Assembly: GCA_943370175.1 (NCBI GenBank)
Contig: CALRPU020000020.1
Span: 40,591-104,590 of the forward strand
DNA length: 64,000 nt
Direction of reading: 5' to 3'
DNA from: Ideonella_A intermedia_A
Lineage (GTDB): Bacteria; Pseudomonadota; Gammaproteobacteria; Burkholderiales; Burkholderiaceae_C
Made by a program: the position numbers and the translations under genes. Numbering within the stretch: position 1 is the first letter of the stretch; every line of letters begins with the position of its first letter. The notes under the pieces were generated by a model, which was given only the letters and a program-made list of their open reading frames with translations, had not been told where the DNA came from and did no database searches. Below, one piece after another: positions 1 to 8,067 of the stretch.

Positions 1-173
1 GCAAAGGCGGAATCGTCAAGGACAAGGCGCACTTTGCCGAAGTCGAGACGCGCCTGTGGCAGGCCTGCAAGGGCCTGGGCCTGAAGGTGCAGCGCTACTT
101 TGAAAGCCCGATCAAGGGCGGCAACGGCAACACCGAATTCTTTGTGTGGGCGCGCTCGCAGGCGCCCGCCTGA
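1..173 (+). CDS. tlyA: TlyA-family RNA methyltransferase, C-terminal fragment
   Basis: The reading frame enters from the left edge (codons begin at base 3) and stops at 171-173, giving 56 residues. The end of the protein reads GGIVKD, then RYFESPIKGGNGNTEF, which matches the conserved tail of the TlyA/hemolysin-A family (SPIxGxxGNxEF). These enzymes 2'-O-methylate rRNA and carry an S4 domain followed by an FtsJ-like Rossmann domain; only the last part is visible. It lies 58 bases upstream of metF on the same strand, an order common in Burkholderiales. The N-terminal part and active-site lysines lie outside the window. Confidence 0.75.
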   Translation, partial: KGGIVKDKAHFAEVETRLWQACKGLGLKVQRYFESPIKGGNGNTEFFVWARSQAPA

Positions 174-231
174 ACCGCCGCGCGGCGCCGGGTGAACGGC
201 GCGCCGGCCGGCTCATCGACAAGGACACCCC

Positions 232-1080
232 ATGAGCAAGACCCCGCGGCTCCCGCTGAGCCTGGAATTCTTTCCCGCCAAGACGCCGGAAGGCGAAGCC
301 AAGCTGGCTGGCGTGCGCGAGCAGCTGTACACGCTGAAGCCCCAGTTTTGCTCGGTCACCTACGGCGCCGGTGGCAGCACGCAAGAAGGCACCTTCGCGG
401 CCGTGCAGCAGATCCTGGCCGAAGGCCGGGACGGCGCGCCGCACTTCAGCTGCATCGGCGCCAGCCGGGAGTCCATCCGCGCCAAGCTGCAGCAGTTCAC
501 CAACGCCGGCATCCGCCGCATCGTGGCGCTGCGCGGTGATTTGCCCAGCGGCTATGGCGGCAGCGCCGCGCTGGGCGAATTCCGCTACGCCAGCGACCTG
601 GTGGCCTTCATTCGCGCCGAGACCGGCGACCGCTTCCACATCGAGGTGGGCGCCTACCCGGAGATGCACCCGCAGGCCAAGAGCCCGCAGGCCGACCTGC
701 AGGCTTATGCGGCCAAGGTGAAGGCCGGTGCCAGCTCGGCCATCACGCAGATGTTCTTCAACACCGACGCGTATTTCCGCTTTGTCGACGACGCCCACGC
801 GCTGGGCGCCGACATCCCGGTGGTGCCCGGCATCATGCCGATCACCAACGCGGCCGGGATCATCCGGTTCGCCGACGGCTGCGGCGCCGACATCCCGCGC
901 TGGATGCGCCTGCGCCTGCTGGGTTACGGCGAGGACCTGGCGTCCATCCGCGCGTTCGGCCTGGACGTCATCACCGACCTGTGCGACCAGTTGCGCACCG
1001 CCGGCGTGCCCGGCCTGCACTTCTACACGATGAACCAGTCGGCCACCGTGCTGGAAATCTGCCGGCGCCTGGGGCTTTGA
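232..1080 (+). CDS. metF: 5,10-methylenetetrahydrofolate reductase
   Basis: Cytosolic FAD enzyme reducing 5,10-methylene-THF to 5-methyl-THF, the methyl donor for methionine synthesis. The 282-residue length is close to E. coli MetF (296). Visible family motifs are EFFP with the catalytic Glu at about residue 12, VTYGAGGST at 42-50 and ALRGD at 99-103, then the FNTD and PGIMP segments of the TIM barrel. The start is supported by AAGGA a few bases before the ATG. The 58-base gap from the preceding tlyA gene is too short for a SAH or SAM riboswitch and I see none. It is one of several one-carbon genes in the window. Confidence 0.95.
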   Translation: MSKTPRLPLSLEFFPAKTPEGEAKLAGVREQLYTLKPQFCSVTYGAGGSTQEGTFAAVQQILAEGRDGAPHFSCIGASRESIRAKLQQFTNAGIRRIVALRGDLPSGYGGSAALGEFRYASDLVAFIRAETGDRFHIEVGAYPEMHPQAKSPQADLQAYAAKVKAGASSAITQMFFNTDAYFRFVDDAHALGADIPVVPGIMPITNAAGIIRFADGCGADIPRWMRLRLLGYGEDLASIRAFGLDVITDLCDQLRTAGVPGLHFYTMNQSATVLEICRRLGL

Positions 1081-1122
1081 GGACCGCGGCGGCCCGGCCG
1101 GCGTGGCCAGGCCCCTCGCGGC

Positions 1123-1689
1123 TCAGTCGCGCTGCCAGCTGACGCCGTCGTCGGTCAACAGCGCGTCCAGTGGCAAGTCGTCCGCCTCGGCCCGCAGCAT
1201 CGGCAAGAAGGCGTTGGCGTAGCACAGGCCCACGGTGAAGGGGCGCGGTTGCAGCGCCATCACCGTGCGGTCGTAGAAGCCGCCCCCGTAGCCCAGGCGC
1301 ACGCCACCCGGCCCGTAGCCCACACAAGGCAACAGCAGCATCTGCGGCATGAACTGCTCGGTGCCCTTGGGCTTGGGGATGTCGTAGGCGTCCAGCTCGG
1401 TCGGGCAACCGGGGTACCAGACATGGAACCTCAGCGCACCGTGTTCGCGGTCGACCACCGGCAGGCCGATGCGCCGGCCCTCGCCGCCCTCCGACCAGCG
1501 GTACAGCGCCGGCAAAGGGTCGAACTCGCCCTTGATCGGCCAATAGCCACCGATCGTCTTTTCCTGGCGGCCCACCAGCCACACCCGCAGCACGCTTTGC
1601 AACTGCACGGCGCGCTCCAGGCGGTCGGGCAGCGCCTGGCGGGCGGCAATCAGCTTGGGACGCAGGGCAGAACGGTCGAGGGGCAACAT
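1123..1689 (-). CDS. ygfA: 5-formyltetrahydrofolate cyclo-ligase, copy 1
   Basis: ATP-dependent enzyme converting 5-formyl-THF to 5,10-methenyl-THF, a folate-salvage step in the cytosol. The 188-residue product starts MLPLDRSALR and shows the family motifs: the basic N-terminal DRSALRPKL stretch, GGYWPIKGEFD in the middle, and near the end PCVGY followed by LGYGGGFYDR, the ATP/Mg-binding loop. The ATG at 1689 was chosen over a much longer upstream reading because homology begins there. It converges on metF, with 42 bases between the stops. A second, divergent paralogue lies at 3346-3939; both look catalytically intact. Confidence 0.9.
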   Translation of the reverse strand: MLPLDRSALRPKLIAARQALPDRLERAVQLQSVLRVWLVGRQEKTIGGYWPIKGEFDPLPALYRWSEGGEGRRIGLPVVDREHGALRFHVWYPGCPTELDAYDIPKPKGTEQFMPQMLLLPCVGYGPGGVRLGYGGGFYDRTVMALQPRPFTVGLCYANAFLPMLRAEADDLPLDALLTDDGVSWQRD

Positions 1690-1787
1690 CGGCACTCCGG
1701 CGGCCCGGGCATCGGGCGTTGCCGGCAATTGTGCAAGAGCGCACGCGGCGGCGGCCAAAGCGACGCCGGCCGGGCTGCGCCCGTCGA

Positions 1788-2225
1788 TCAGGCGGCCAGC
1801 GACCCCCGGGGCGACAGGCCCGAGCGCCACCGCCGCCACAGCGCCGACCCCGCCGAGCGGGCCAGCGCCCGCGCGCCCTCGGCGGCCAGGCCCGCGGCCT
1901 CGCCCAGTGCCACCAGCCCGCCGCCCGTGGCGGCACAGGCCTGCGGCGGCACCAGCAGCTGGAAACTCGCGTCGCCCCAGGCCTCGATCACCACCTCGCT
2001 GCCGCCAGCCAAGGTGACGGCGTCGCCGGCCATTAACCAATGGTCAACCGCTGGCGCCGCGGCGCGGCCGGACTCGGTCAACCACACCCGCCCGGCCAGC
2101 ACCTGCAGGCAACGCATGCCCGGGCCGATCGTCAGGCGCTGCACCGAGCCCGACGCCATGGGCCAGCGCCCGGCCGGCGTCTGGCGCGGCAGGGGCGGGG
2201 TCGTCGATTGTTGCTGTTCACGCAT
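1788..2225 (-). CDS. DUF2917 domain protein
   Basis: A 145-residue protein whose centre (about residues 25-90: QRLTIGPGMRC, VWLTESG, DHWLMAGDAVTL) matches the DUF2917 family, a small beta-rich, cupin-like domain of unknown function common in Burkholderiales. The tail is Ala/Arg-rich. GAGGAG six bases before the ATG supports the start. It is transcribed divergently from the adjacent LysR regulator, the arrangement usual for a regulator and its target, so regulation by that LysR protein is likely. A copy of the presumed LysR operator lies inside this gene at 2033-2047. No enzymatic motif is visible. Confidence 0.8.
   Translation of the reverse strand: MREQQQSTTPPLPRQTPAGRWPMASGSVQRLTIGPGMRCLQVLAGRVWLTESGRAAAPAVDHWLMAGDAVTLAGGSEVVIEAWGDASFQLLVPPQACAATGGGLVALGEAAGLAAEGARALARSAGSALWRRWRSGLSPRGSLAA
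2033..2047. promoter_or_regulatory. intragenic copy of putative LysR operator
   Basis: TTAACCAATGGTCAA is a near-perfect dyad (TT-N-ACCA-A-TGGT-N-AA) that fits the LysR T-N11-A pattern. Its first 13 bases recur exactly at 2285-2297, exactly 252 bases away. It sits inside the DUF2917 coding sequence. Binding is inferred, not shown. Confidence 0.5.
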
Positions 2226-2284
2226 GATGGGCTCCTCAGGGTCTGGCGACCGAACGGGTCATTCCTTTCGGCATGGTAGGAAAT

Positions 2285-2312
2285 TTAACCAATGGTCCAA
2301 CCCGGGTCCAAT
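2285..2312. promoter_or_regulatory. putative LysR operator region between DUF2917 and LysR genes
   Basis: TTAACCAATGGTCCAA (2285-2300) repeats the intragenic site with one inserted C. The element GGTCCAA occurs twice, at 2294-2300 and 2306-2312, with a 12-base period. The second copy abuts the -35 hexamer of the regulator's promoter, a position suited to autoregulation. Confidence 0.5.
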
Positions 2313-2339
2313 GACATTGCGCCGCCGCATTGATACGAT
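2311..2339 (+). promoter_or_regulatory. sigma-70-like promoter of the LysR gene
   Basis: ATGACA (2311-2316, five of six matches to TTGACA), a 17-base spacer and TACGAT (2334-2339). The ATG at 2346 begins seven positions after the -10, so the transcript may start at or near the start codon (leaderless). No Shine-Dalgarno sequence is seen. Confidence 0.55.
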
Positions 2340-2345
2340 TCGCGC

Positions 2346-3299
2346 ATGAATACGCCGCGTCACCGCCCCTTGTCCGTCGGCCCGGTGCGGGCCTTCGAGG
2401 CCGTGGCACGGCGCCTGTCCTTCAGTGCCGCGGCCGAGGAGCTGCACCTCACCCAGTCGGCCATCAGCCGGCAGGTGCAGTCGCTGGAACAAGAGGTGGG
2501 TGCGCCGCTGTTCGTGCGCGGCACGCGGCACGTGGCCTTGACCAGCGACGGCGCCTTGCTGCTGCGCGCGGTGGTGCCGGCGCTGGCGCAGCTGGACGCG
2601 GGCGTCCGCTCGGTGCGCCAGGCCCGCGGCCGGCAGGTGATCAGCGTGACCACCTTCGCTTCGTTCTCGTCGTTGTGGCTGATCCCTCGGCTGGAGGCCT
2701 ACCAGCGCATCAACCCGGACATCGACATCCGCGTGTCGGCCAGCGACACCCTGATCGACCTCGACGACGGCGACATCGACGTCGCCCTGCGCTACTGCCG
2801 CCCCGACCACGCCGGGCCCGGGGCCGAACGCCTCTTCGGCGAGGTGCTGACGCCGGCCGTCAGCCCCTGGCTGGCCGACCAGGCGGCCAGCGGCAAGGGG
2901 CCGCCACTGGCCCGGCCCGCCGACCTGGCGTTGCACGCCCTGGCCGAGGAAGACGACCACCGCCCCACCGGCGAGCTGCTGAGCTGGCGCCACTGGCTGA
3001 CCGTGCACGGCGAGCCCGGCCTGCAGCCACGTCGCTGGATGTACCTGAATTTCACCTACCAGCAGGTGCAGGCCGCCTTGGCGGGGCAGGCCGTGACGCT
3101 GGCGCGGGTGGCGCTGGTGGCGGAGTCGCTGGCGCGCGGCGACCTGGTCGAGCCCTTCGGTCAGGCCGGGCGGCTGCCGGTGCCGACCGCCTACTGGCTG
3201 GCCGTGTCCGCCGCGGGGCGCCAGCGCGCGCAGGTGAGGCAGTTTGCCGAATGGGTGCAATCCCAGGCGGCTGAAACACGCGAGGCGGTGGGCGGCTGA
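2346..3299 (+). CDS. LysR-family transcriptional regulator, GcvA-like
   Basis: A 317-residue regulator with an N-terminal winged helix-turn-helix (about residues 12-70; core AAAEELHLTQSAISRQ at 28-43, then PLFVRGTR) and a C-terminal effector-binding domain of the periplasmic-binding fold from about residue 97. The sequence opening SVGPVRAFEAVARRLSF and the TFASFSSLWLIPRL linker resemble the GcvA/AmpR subgroup. It is divergent from the DUF2917 gene with 120 bases between starts, which hold repeated TTGGACC/ACCA-A-TGGT elements. Likely autoregulated and controlling DUF2917; the effector is unknown. Confidence 0.9.
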   Translation: MNTPRHRPLSVGPVRAFEAVARRLSFSAAAEELHLTQSAISRQVQSLEQEVGAPLFVRGTRHVALTSDGALLLRAVVPALAQLDAGVRSVRQARGRQVISVTTFASFSSLWLIPRLEAYQRINPDIDIRVSASDTLIDLDDGDIDVALRYCRPDHAGPGAERLFGEVLTPAVSPWLADQAASGKGPPLARPADLALHALAEEDDHRPTGELLSWRHWLTVHGEPGLQPRRWMYLNFTYQQVQAALAGQAVTLARVALVAESLARGDLVEPFGQAGRLPVPTAYWLAVSAAGRQRAQVRQFAEWVQSQAAETREAVGG

Positions 3300-3324
3300 A
3301 CCGGCAGCCAACGCAGCCAGCGCG

Positions 3325-3344
3325 CCCGCGCCCACGGGCGCGGG
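3325..3344. terminator. GC-rich hairpin between convergent genes
   Basis: A 9-bp perfect inverted repeat (CCCGCGCCC / GGGCGCGGG) with a two-base centre lies between the stops of the LysR gene and the second cyclo-ligase gene. It could act as a bidirectional terminator, but there is no T-run on either strand. Confidence 0.4.
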
Positions 3345-3345
3345 G

Positions 3346-3939
3346 TCACGGCGCGAAGGCGCCCGCCTCGGTGACCACGAGGGCCAGTGGCTGGTCGTGG
3401 GCGGCCGGCGTGAAGTCGCCGGGTGCGATCCGGTTGATCGACCACGCCACGCCCACGGCGGTCACCCCCGGGTGGGCCGCCAGCCAGCGGTCGAAGTAAC
3501 CCGCACCGTAGCCCAGCCGGAAGCCGTCGTCGGTGTAGCCCACGCAAGGCAGCAGCACCACGTCCGGGTGGGCTGGTGCGCCGGCGCCGGTGGGCAGCCG
3601 GCATTCGTCGACGGCGGTCGGCGTCTGGCGATCCCAGGCCCGGTACTGCATGGCGCGGTCCTGCTTCAGGCAGAACGGCAAGGCCCAGGGCAGGGACCCC
3701 AGCGCCGGCTGCGCGGCGCAGGCGGGCACTGGGTTAAATTCGCAGCGCATCGGCCAGTACAGGCCCAGGGTCTGCGGCTCCAGTTGCATCAACACCTGCG
3801 CCAAGTGGTGGCCCAGCGCGGCCTCGGCCGCAGCGAAGGTCGGCTGGGTGGCGAAGTGATCGCGGTCGGCCCGCAGTCGGGTGCGCAACGCCGCCCGGTC
3901 GGTGCGTGCCGCGTCGGCAAATGGTGGTTCAGAAGGCAT
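3346..3939 (-). CDS. 5-formyltetrahydrofolate cyclo-ligase, copy 2
   Basis: A second member of the family, 197 residues from the ATG at 3939 (a TTG nine codons upstream is possible). It carries the N-terminal DRAALRTRLRADRD stretch, GLYWPMRCEFNPVP, and the PCVGY plus LGYGAGYFDR loop that binds ATP/Mg. Like copy 1 it should recycle 5-formyl-THF to 5,10-methenyl-THF, but outside the motifs the two diverge strongly, so this is not a recent duplication. Its start lies 12 bases from the divergent transglycosylase start, so the two promoters must overlap the neighbouring coding regions. No clear Shine-Dalgarno is present. Confidence 0.85.
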   Translation of the reverse strand: MPSEPPFADAARTDRAALRTRLRADRDHFATQPTFAAAEAALGHHLAQVLMQLEPQTLGLYWPMRCEFNPVPACAAQPALGSLPWALPFCLKQDRAMQYRAWDRQTPTAVDECRLPTGAGAPAHPDVVLLPCVGYTDDGFRLGYGAGYFDRWLAAHPGVTAVGVAWSINRIAPGDFTPAAHDQPLALVVTEAGAFAP

Positions 3940-3951
3940 GGTTGGCAGGGC

Positions 3952-6174
3952 ATGAACGGCAAACAAACAGTGTGCGCGAATTCACCGGCGGTGGCCCCGT
4001 CGTTCCCGGCGACTGCCAGCGTGTCCACCCCGGCGGGCTGGCCGCTGGCAGGGTGGCGGCGCGGCGCAGGCGCCGCCGTGCTCAGCGCGGTCGCCTTGTG
4101 GCCCGGCGCCTGGGCCCAGTCGGCGGGGCCTGGCGCCACCGCGGACCACAACGCCAGCCCCGCCGCCGCCAGCACCCGCATGACGCTGAGCAACGTCAGC
4201 GCCGAGCCGATCCTGGAAGCCCGCGAAGCCTTCCGCAAACGCGACCGCGTCCGCCTGGCCGCGGCCCGGGCGCAGGCCATGGCCATGCGCCACCCCCTGG
4301 CGATGTGGGTCGACTACTGGGACCTGAACGCCCGCCTGTGGGAGCTGCAGGCGCCCGAGGCCGACGCCTTCCTGGCCCGCTGGCCGAACACCTATGTGGA
4401 AGACCGCTTCCGCAACGACTGGCTGCTGGAACTGGGGCGGCGCCGCGACTGGGCGGCGTTCGCGGTGCACCTGCCCCAGTTCCGCATGCAGGACGACCGC
4501 GATGTGGCCTGCTACGCGCTGTTGCTGCAGCACCTGGCCGGCAAGGACATTCGCGACGCCGCCCGCAGCGCCTGGTTGGCCCAACGCGACGGTGACGAGG
4601 GCTGCGCCACGCTGGCCGCCACGCTGGTCGAGGCCCGCCAGTTCACCGCGGCCGACCTGTGGACCAAGGCCCGCTTTGCGACCGACAACAACAAGCCCCG
4701 CGCCACCCGGCAGGCCGCCGTCCTGGTCAGCGCCGCCGCGGCCGAGGGGGTCGACGCGCTGTACGAGAACCCGGCCCGCTACCTCGCCCGCAAGGCCAGC
4801 GCTGGCACCCGCGCCGACGCGGAACTGGCCACGCTGGCCCTGATGCGCCTGGCCGCGAACGACCTCGACGCCGCCCAGCAGCTGCTGAACAGCCGTTGGG
4901 AAAAGGCCTTGCCCAGCGACCTGGCCGGCTGGGCCTGGGCGGCGGTGGCCAAGCACACCGCCCTGAAGCTGCAGCCCGAGGCCCCGAGTCTGTACGACCG
5001 CGCCGAGCGCCTGGCCGAGCGCGGCCAACCCCGCCGTGACGCCCGCGAGGCCGTGGCCACCGGCTGGACAGACGAAATGCTTGGCTGGCGCGTGCGCGCC
5101 CTGCTGCGCCAGAACACCGGCACCGACGCCGACCTGCCGCGCTGGGCGCAGGTGCGCCAGACCATCGACGCCCTGAGCCCGAGCGAGCAGAAAGACGGCA
5201 CCTGGCGCTATTGGAAGGCCCGCGCCCTGCAGGTCGACGCGCTGGAGCGCAAAGGCCTGCCGCCCGCGCAGGCCGACGCGCAGATCGCCCAGGCGCGCAC
5301 GCTGCTGGAGGCCTTGTCGAACGAGATGCACTTCTACGGCGTGCTGGCCGCGGAGGACCTGGGCCGCAGCGCCCGCCTGCCGCCGGCGCCGGGCCCGTTG
5401 ACGGCCGAAGAGCGCGTGGGCGCCGTGCGTCATCCCGGGCTGGAACGCGGCCTGCAGCTGATCGGCATCGGGCTGCGCGGCGAAGGCGTGCGCGAATGGA
5501 ACTACAGCCTTCGCGGCATGAACGACCGCGAGTTGCTCGCCGCCGCGCAATGGGCCTGCGACCGCGAGGTCTGGGACCGCTGCATCAACACCAGCGAGCG
5601 CAGCACCGCCGACGTCGACCTGGCGCAGCGCTTTCCCCTGCCCTACCGCCGCGAAGTGGTGGCCCGCACCCGCGAGATCGGCCTGGACGCGGCCTACGTG
5701 TACGGCCTGATCCGCCAGGAATCGCGCTTCATCATGGACGTGCGGTCCAGCGTCGGCGCCTCCGGCCTGATGCAGGTGATGCCGGCCACCGCGAAGTGGA
5801 CGGCCAACAAGATCGGCCTGGCCTACAGCCCCGACATGATCACCGACCGCGACACCAACCTGATGCTGGGCACCAGCTACCTGAAGCTGGTGCTGGACGA
5901 CCTGGGCGGCTCGCAGGCGATGGGCGCCGCGGCTTACAACGCCGGCCCCAACCGCCTGCGCCGCTGGCGCGAAGGGCCGCGCCTGGACCCGGTGGTGTGG
6001 GCCGAGAACATCCCCTTCAACGAGACCCGCGACTACGTGAAAAAAGTGCTGACCAACGCCCTGTACTACGCCGCTCGCCTGGGCAACGGCGAGCCCGGCT
6101 CGCTGCGCGCACGGCTGGGCCAGGCCATCGGCCCGCGTGACGCCTCGGCCCCGCCGGCCAAGGAGCTGCCATGA
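3952..6174 (+). CDS. slt: soluble lytic murein transglycosylase (Slt type)
   Basis: A 740-residue periplasmic enzyme cleaving the MurNAc-GlcNAc bond of peptidoglycan. The first 45 residues have a hydrophobic segment ending GAWAQS, consistent with export. Then comes a long alpha-helical superhelix of the Slt U/L-domain type (about 70-560). The C-terminal catalytic domain has RQESRF with the catalytic Glu near residue 590, SVGASGLMQVMP and AAYNAGPNRLRRW. The ATG at 3952 follows GGCAGGG; the frame is open further upstream but would run through the opposite-strand cyclo-ligase. It overlaps the next gene by ATGA, implying coupling. Confidence 0.92.
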   Translation: MNGKQTVCANSPAVAPSFPATASVSTPAGWPLAGWRRGAGAAVLSAVALWPGAWAQSAGPGATADHNASPAAASTRMTLSNVSAEPILEAREAFRKRDRVRLAAARAQAMAMRHPLAMWVDYWDLNARLWELQAPEADAFLARWPNTYVEDRFRNDWLLELGRRRDWAAFAVHLPQFRMQDDRDVACYALLLQHLAGKDIRDAARSAWLAQRDGDEGCATLAATLVEARQFTAADLWTKARFATDNNKPRATRQAAVLVSAAAAEGVDALYENPARYLARKASAGTRADAELATLALMRLAANDLDAAQQLLNSRWEKALPSDLAGWAWAAVAKHTALKLQPEAPSLYDRAERLAERGQPRRDAREAVATGWTDEMLGWRVRALLRQNTGTDADLPRWAQVRQTIDALSPSEQKDGTWRYWKARALQVDALERKGLPPAQADAQIAQARTLLEALSNEMHFYGVLAAEDLGRSARLPPAPGPLTAEERVGAVRHPGLERGLQLIGIGLRGEGVREWNYSLRGMNDRELLAAAQWACDREVWDRCINTSERSTADVDLAQRFPLPYRREVVARTREIGLDAAYVYGLIRQESRFIMDVRSSVGASGLMQVMPATAKWTANKIGLAYSPDMITDRDTNLMLGTSYLKLVLDDLGGSQAMGAAAYNAGPNRLRRWREGPRLDPVVWAENIPFNETRDYVKKVLTNALYYAARLGNGEPGSLRARLGQAIGPRDASAPPAKELP

Positions 6175-7181
6175 GCACGACGGGCCGCGCCCGGCTGGGG
6201 GCCGGTGCCCGCCCCGAGCGCATCCTGGTGCTCGGCGGCACCGGCTTCGTGGGCAGCAGCGTGTGCGAGAAGCTGGTCGAGCGCAGCGGCGGCGCGGCCG
6301 GCGTCATCACCGTGCCGAGCCGCCGCCCGCAGCGCGCACTGCACCTGCGCCCGCTGCCCACGCTCGAACTGCCGGTGGGGCGGCTCGACGACGATGCCGC
6401 GCTGAACGCCTTGGTGGCCGGCCACGACGCCGTCATCCACTTGGTGGCGGTGTTGCACGGCAGCGAGCAGCGCTTCCAGGCGGTGCACGCCGACCTGCCG
6501 CGCCGACTGGCCGCCGCCTGCGTCGCGCAGGGCGTGCGCCGGGTGGTGCACGTCAGCGCGCTGGGCGTGGCGGCCAACGCCCCGTCGGCCTACCTGCGCT
6601 CCAAAGCGGCCGGCGAGGCCGCGCTGAAAGCCGCCGACCTCGACCTGACGATCCTGCGCCCCTCGGTCATCTTCGGCGAGCGCGACCGCTTCATCAACGT
6701 CTTCGCCGACCTGCTTGCCATCGCACCGCTGGTGCCGCTGGCCGGCAGCAACGCGCGGTTCCAACCGGTGTGGGTGGACGACGTGGCCCGCGCCATCGTG
6801 GCCTGCCTGGACCGGCCCGACAGCATCGGCCAGACCATCGAATGCGCCGGACCGGACGTCTACACGCTGGGCCAACTGGTCACGCTGGCCGGGCGGTGGG
6901 CGGGGCACGAGCGCCCGGTGTTTCCCCTGCCCGACGCGCTGGGCCGCCTGCAGGCCATGGCGATGGAGATCATGCCGGGTGAGCCGCTGATGTCGCGCGA
7001 CAACCTCCTGTCGATGCGCGTGCCCAACATGGCGAGCGGCCAGTTGCCGGGGCTCGAGTGGCTGGGCATCACCGCGGCCGACATCCGCAGCGTCATGCCC
7101 GACTGGCTGAGCCAGCGTCGGGGTCCGGCCCGGCTGAACCGCCTGCGGGCGCCGGGGCGGGTCTGGGGCCGCCGCGACTGA
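6171..7181 (+). CDS. complex I NDUFA9-like NAD(P)-binding epimerase-family protein
   Basis: A 336-residue extended short-chain dehydrogenase-like protein. The Rossmann signature GGTGFVGS is at residues 22-29, after a 17-residue basic leader. Further matches are VIHLVAVLHG, VVHVSALG and LRPSVIFGERDRFIN, which characterise the NDUFA9/atypical SDR group. The usual YxxxK is represented by YLRSK. In bacteria these proteins are predicted to act on sugar-nucleotide or quinone-linked substrates, but none is established. The start overlaps the slt stop (ATGA), so the two are probably co-translated. Confidence 0.85.
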   Translation: MSTTGRARLGAGARPERILVLGGTGFVGSSVCEKLVERSGGAAGVITVPSRRPQRALHLRPLPTLELPVGRLDDDAALNALVAGHDAVIHLVAVLHGSEQRFQAVHADLPRRLAAACVAQGVRRVVHVSALGVAANAPSAYLRSKAAGEAALKAADLDLTILRPSVIFGERDRFINVFADLLAIAPLVPLAGSNARFQPVWVDDVARAIVACLDRPDSIGQTIECAGPDVYTLGQLVTLAGRWAGHERPVFPLPDALGRLQAMAMEIMPGEPLMSRDNLLSMRVPNMASGQLPGLEWLGITAADIRSVMPDWLSQRRGPARLNRLRAPGRVWGRRD

Positions 7182-7287
7182 GCCGCCACCCGCCGGCGCA
7201 TCAAGCCCATGCGGCATCCTCATCAACGCAGGGGTCGCCGCTGGATAGCATGGCAGCCCCGTCACCCTGCACGAAGGACCCGCCGCC

Positions 7288-7995
7288 ATGGCCCTCCAAC
7301 TGACGATCGGCAACAAGAACTACAGCTCCTGGTCGATGCGCCCCTGGGTGCTGCTGACCCAGGCCGGCATCGCCTTTGAGGAGCGTGTGCTGCGCTTTGA
7401 CGCCTTCACCCCCGACTCGGCCTTCAAATCCGCCATCGGCCAGCTCAGCCCGGTGGGCAAGGTGCCGGTGCTGCAGGACGGTGAGCTCGTGGTGTGGGAC
7501 ACGCTGGCGATTGCCGAGTACGTGGCCGAACGCTTTCCCGAGCACCGCCTGTGGCCCGCCGATGCCGCCGCCCGTGCCCGCGCCCGCAGCGTGTGCGCCG
7601 AGATGCACAGCGGCTTCGGCGCGCTGCGCAGCCACTGCCCGATGAACATCGAGGCCCTGCTGCCCGAGGTGGGCGCGCGCGTGCTGCGCGAGCAGCCCGG
7701 CGTGGCCAGCGACCTGCAGCGCATCACCACGATGTGGCGCGAGCTGCTGCAGGCCCACGGCGGGCCGATGCTGTTCGGCCACTTCGGCATCGCCGACGCC
7801 TACTTCGCGCCGGTCGTGATGCGGCTGCGCACTTACGCGCTGCCCGTGCCGCCGGCGGTTGCCGCGTACATGGACCGCGTCGAGGCCCTGCCGGGCGTGG
7901 CCGCGTGGATCGCACAGGCGCGGGCCGAGAACGACTTCCGCGACTTCGAGGAGCCGTACCGCGCCAGCCCCGCCGAGTCGCGCCGCTGGCCTTGA
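7288..7995 (+). CDS. glutathione S-transferase family protein
   Basis: A 235-residue cytosolic protein with an N-terminal thioredoxin-like domain (residues 1-85; NYSSWSMRPW at 11-20 supplies the likely catalytic Ser, and KVPVLQDGELVVWDTLAIAEY contains the glutathione-binding VPVL and the ES-equivalent DT). An all-helical C-terminal domain follows, with FGIADAYFAPV, the N-capping box region. It resembles maleylacetoacetate-isomerase-like and YfcF-type GSTs. GAAGGA lies upstream of the ATG. It sits in the frequent Burkholderiales order slt - NDUFA9-like - GST - cca. The substrate cannot be told from sequence. Confidence 0.88.
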   Translation: MALQLTIGNKNYSSWSMRPWVLLTQAGIAFEERVLRFDAFTPDSAFKSAIGQLSPVGKVPVLQDGELVVWDTLAIAEYVAERFPEHRLWPADAAARARARSVCAEMHSGFGALRSHCPMNIEALLPEVGARVLREQPGVASDLQRITTMWRELLQAHGGPMLFGHFGIADAYFAPVVMRLRTYALPVPPAVAAYMDRVEALPGVAAWIAQARAENDFRDFEEPYRASPAESRRWP

Positions 7996-8006
7996 GCCCT
8001 GAGGCA

Positions 8007-8042
8007 CGCCCTCACCAACGCCCTCACCAACGCCCATGCCAA
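8007..8042. repeat. 12-bp tandem repeat, three copies
   Basis: CGCCCTCACCAA occurs twice head to tail (8007-8018, 8019-8030), followed by CGCCCATGCCAA (8031-8042) with two changes. It occupies the short GST-cca spacer. No function is evident; copy number may vary between strains. Confidence 0.7.
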
Positions 8043-8067
8043 CCGCCCACGCCCTGACCGCCAAGCC

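Noticed and set aside
174..231. A SAM- or SAH-type riboswitch in front of metF.
   Set aside because: Only 58 bases separate tlyA and metF, too short, and no pseudoknot-forming repeats are visible.
1690..1787. A possible 6S RNA gene, because ssrS often lies next to the 5-formyl-THF cyclo-ligase gene.
   Set aside because: The gap is under 100 bases and shows no long interrupted hairpin with a central bulge. The second cyclo-ligase gene has only 12 bases before its divergent neighbour.
3244..3951. An upstream extension of the lytic transglycosylase frame to 3244.
   Set aside because: It would run through the opposite-strand cyclo-ligase gene and put over 230 residues before the signal-peptide-like segment. 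The ATG at 3952 fits the family.
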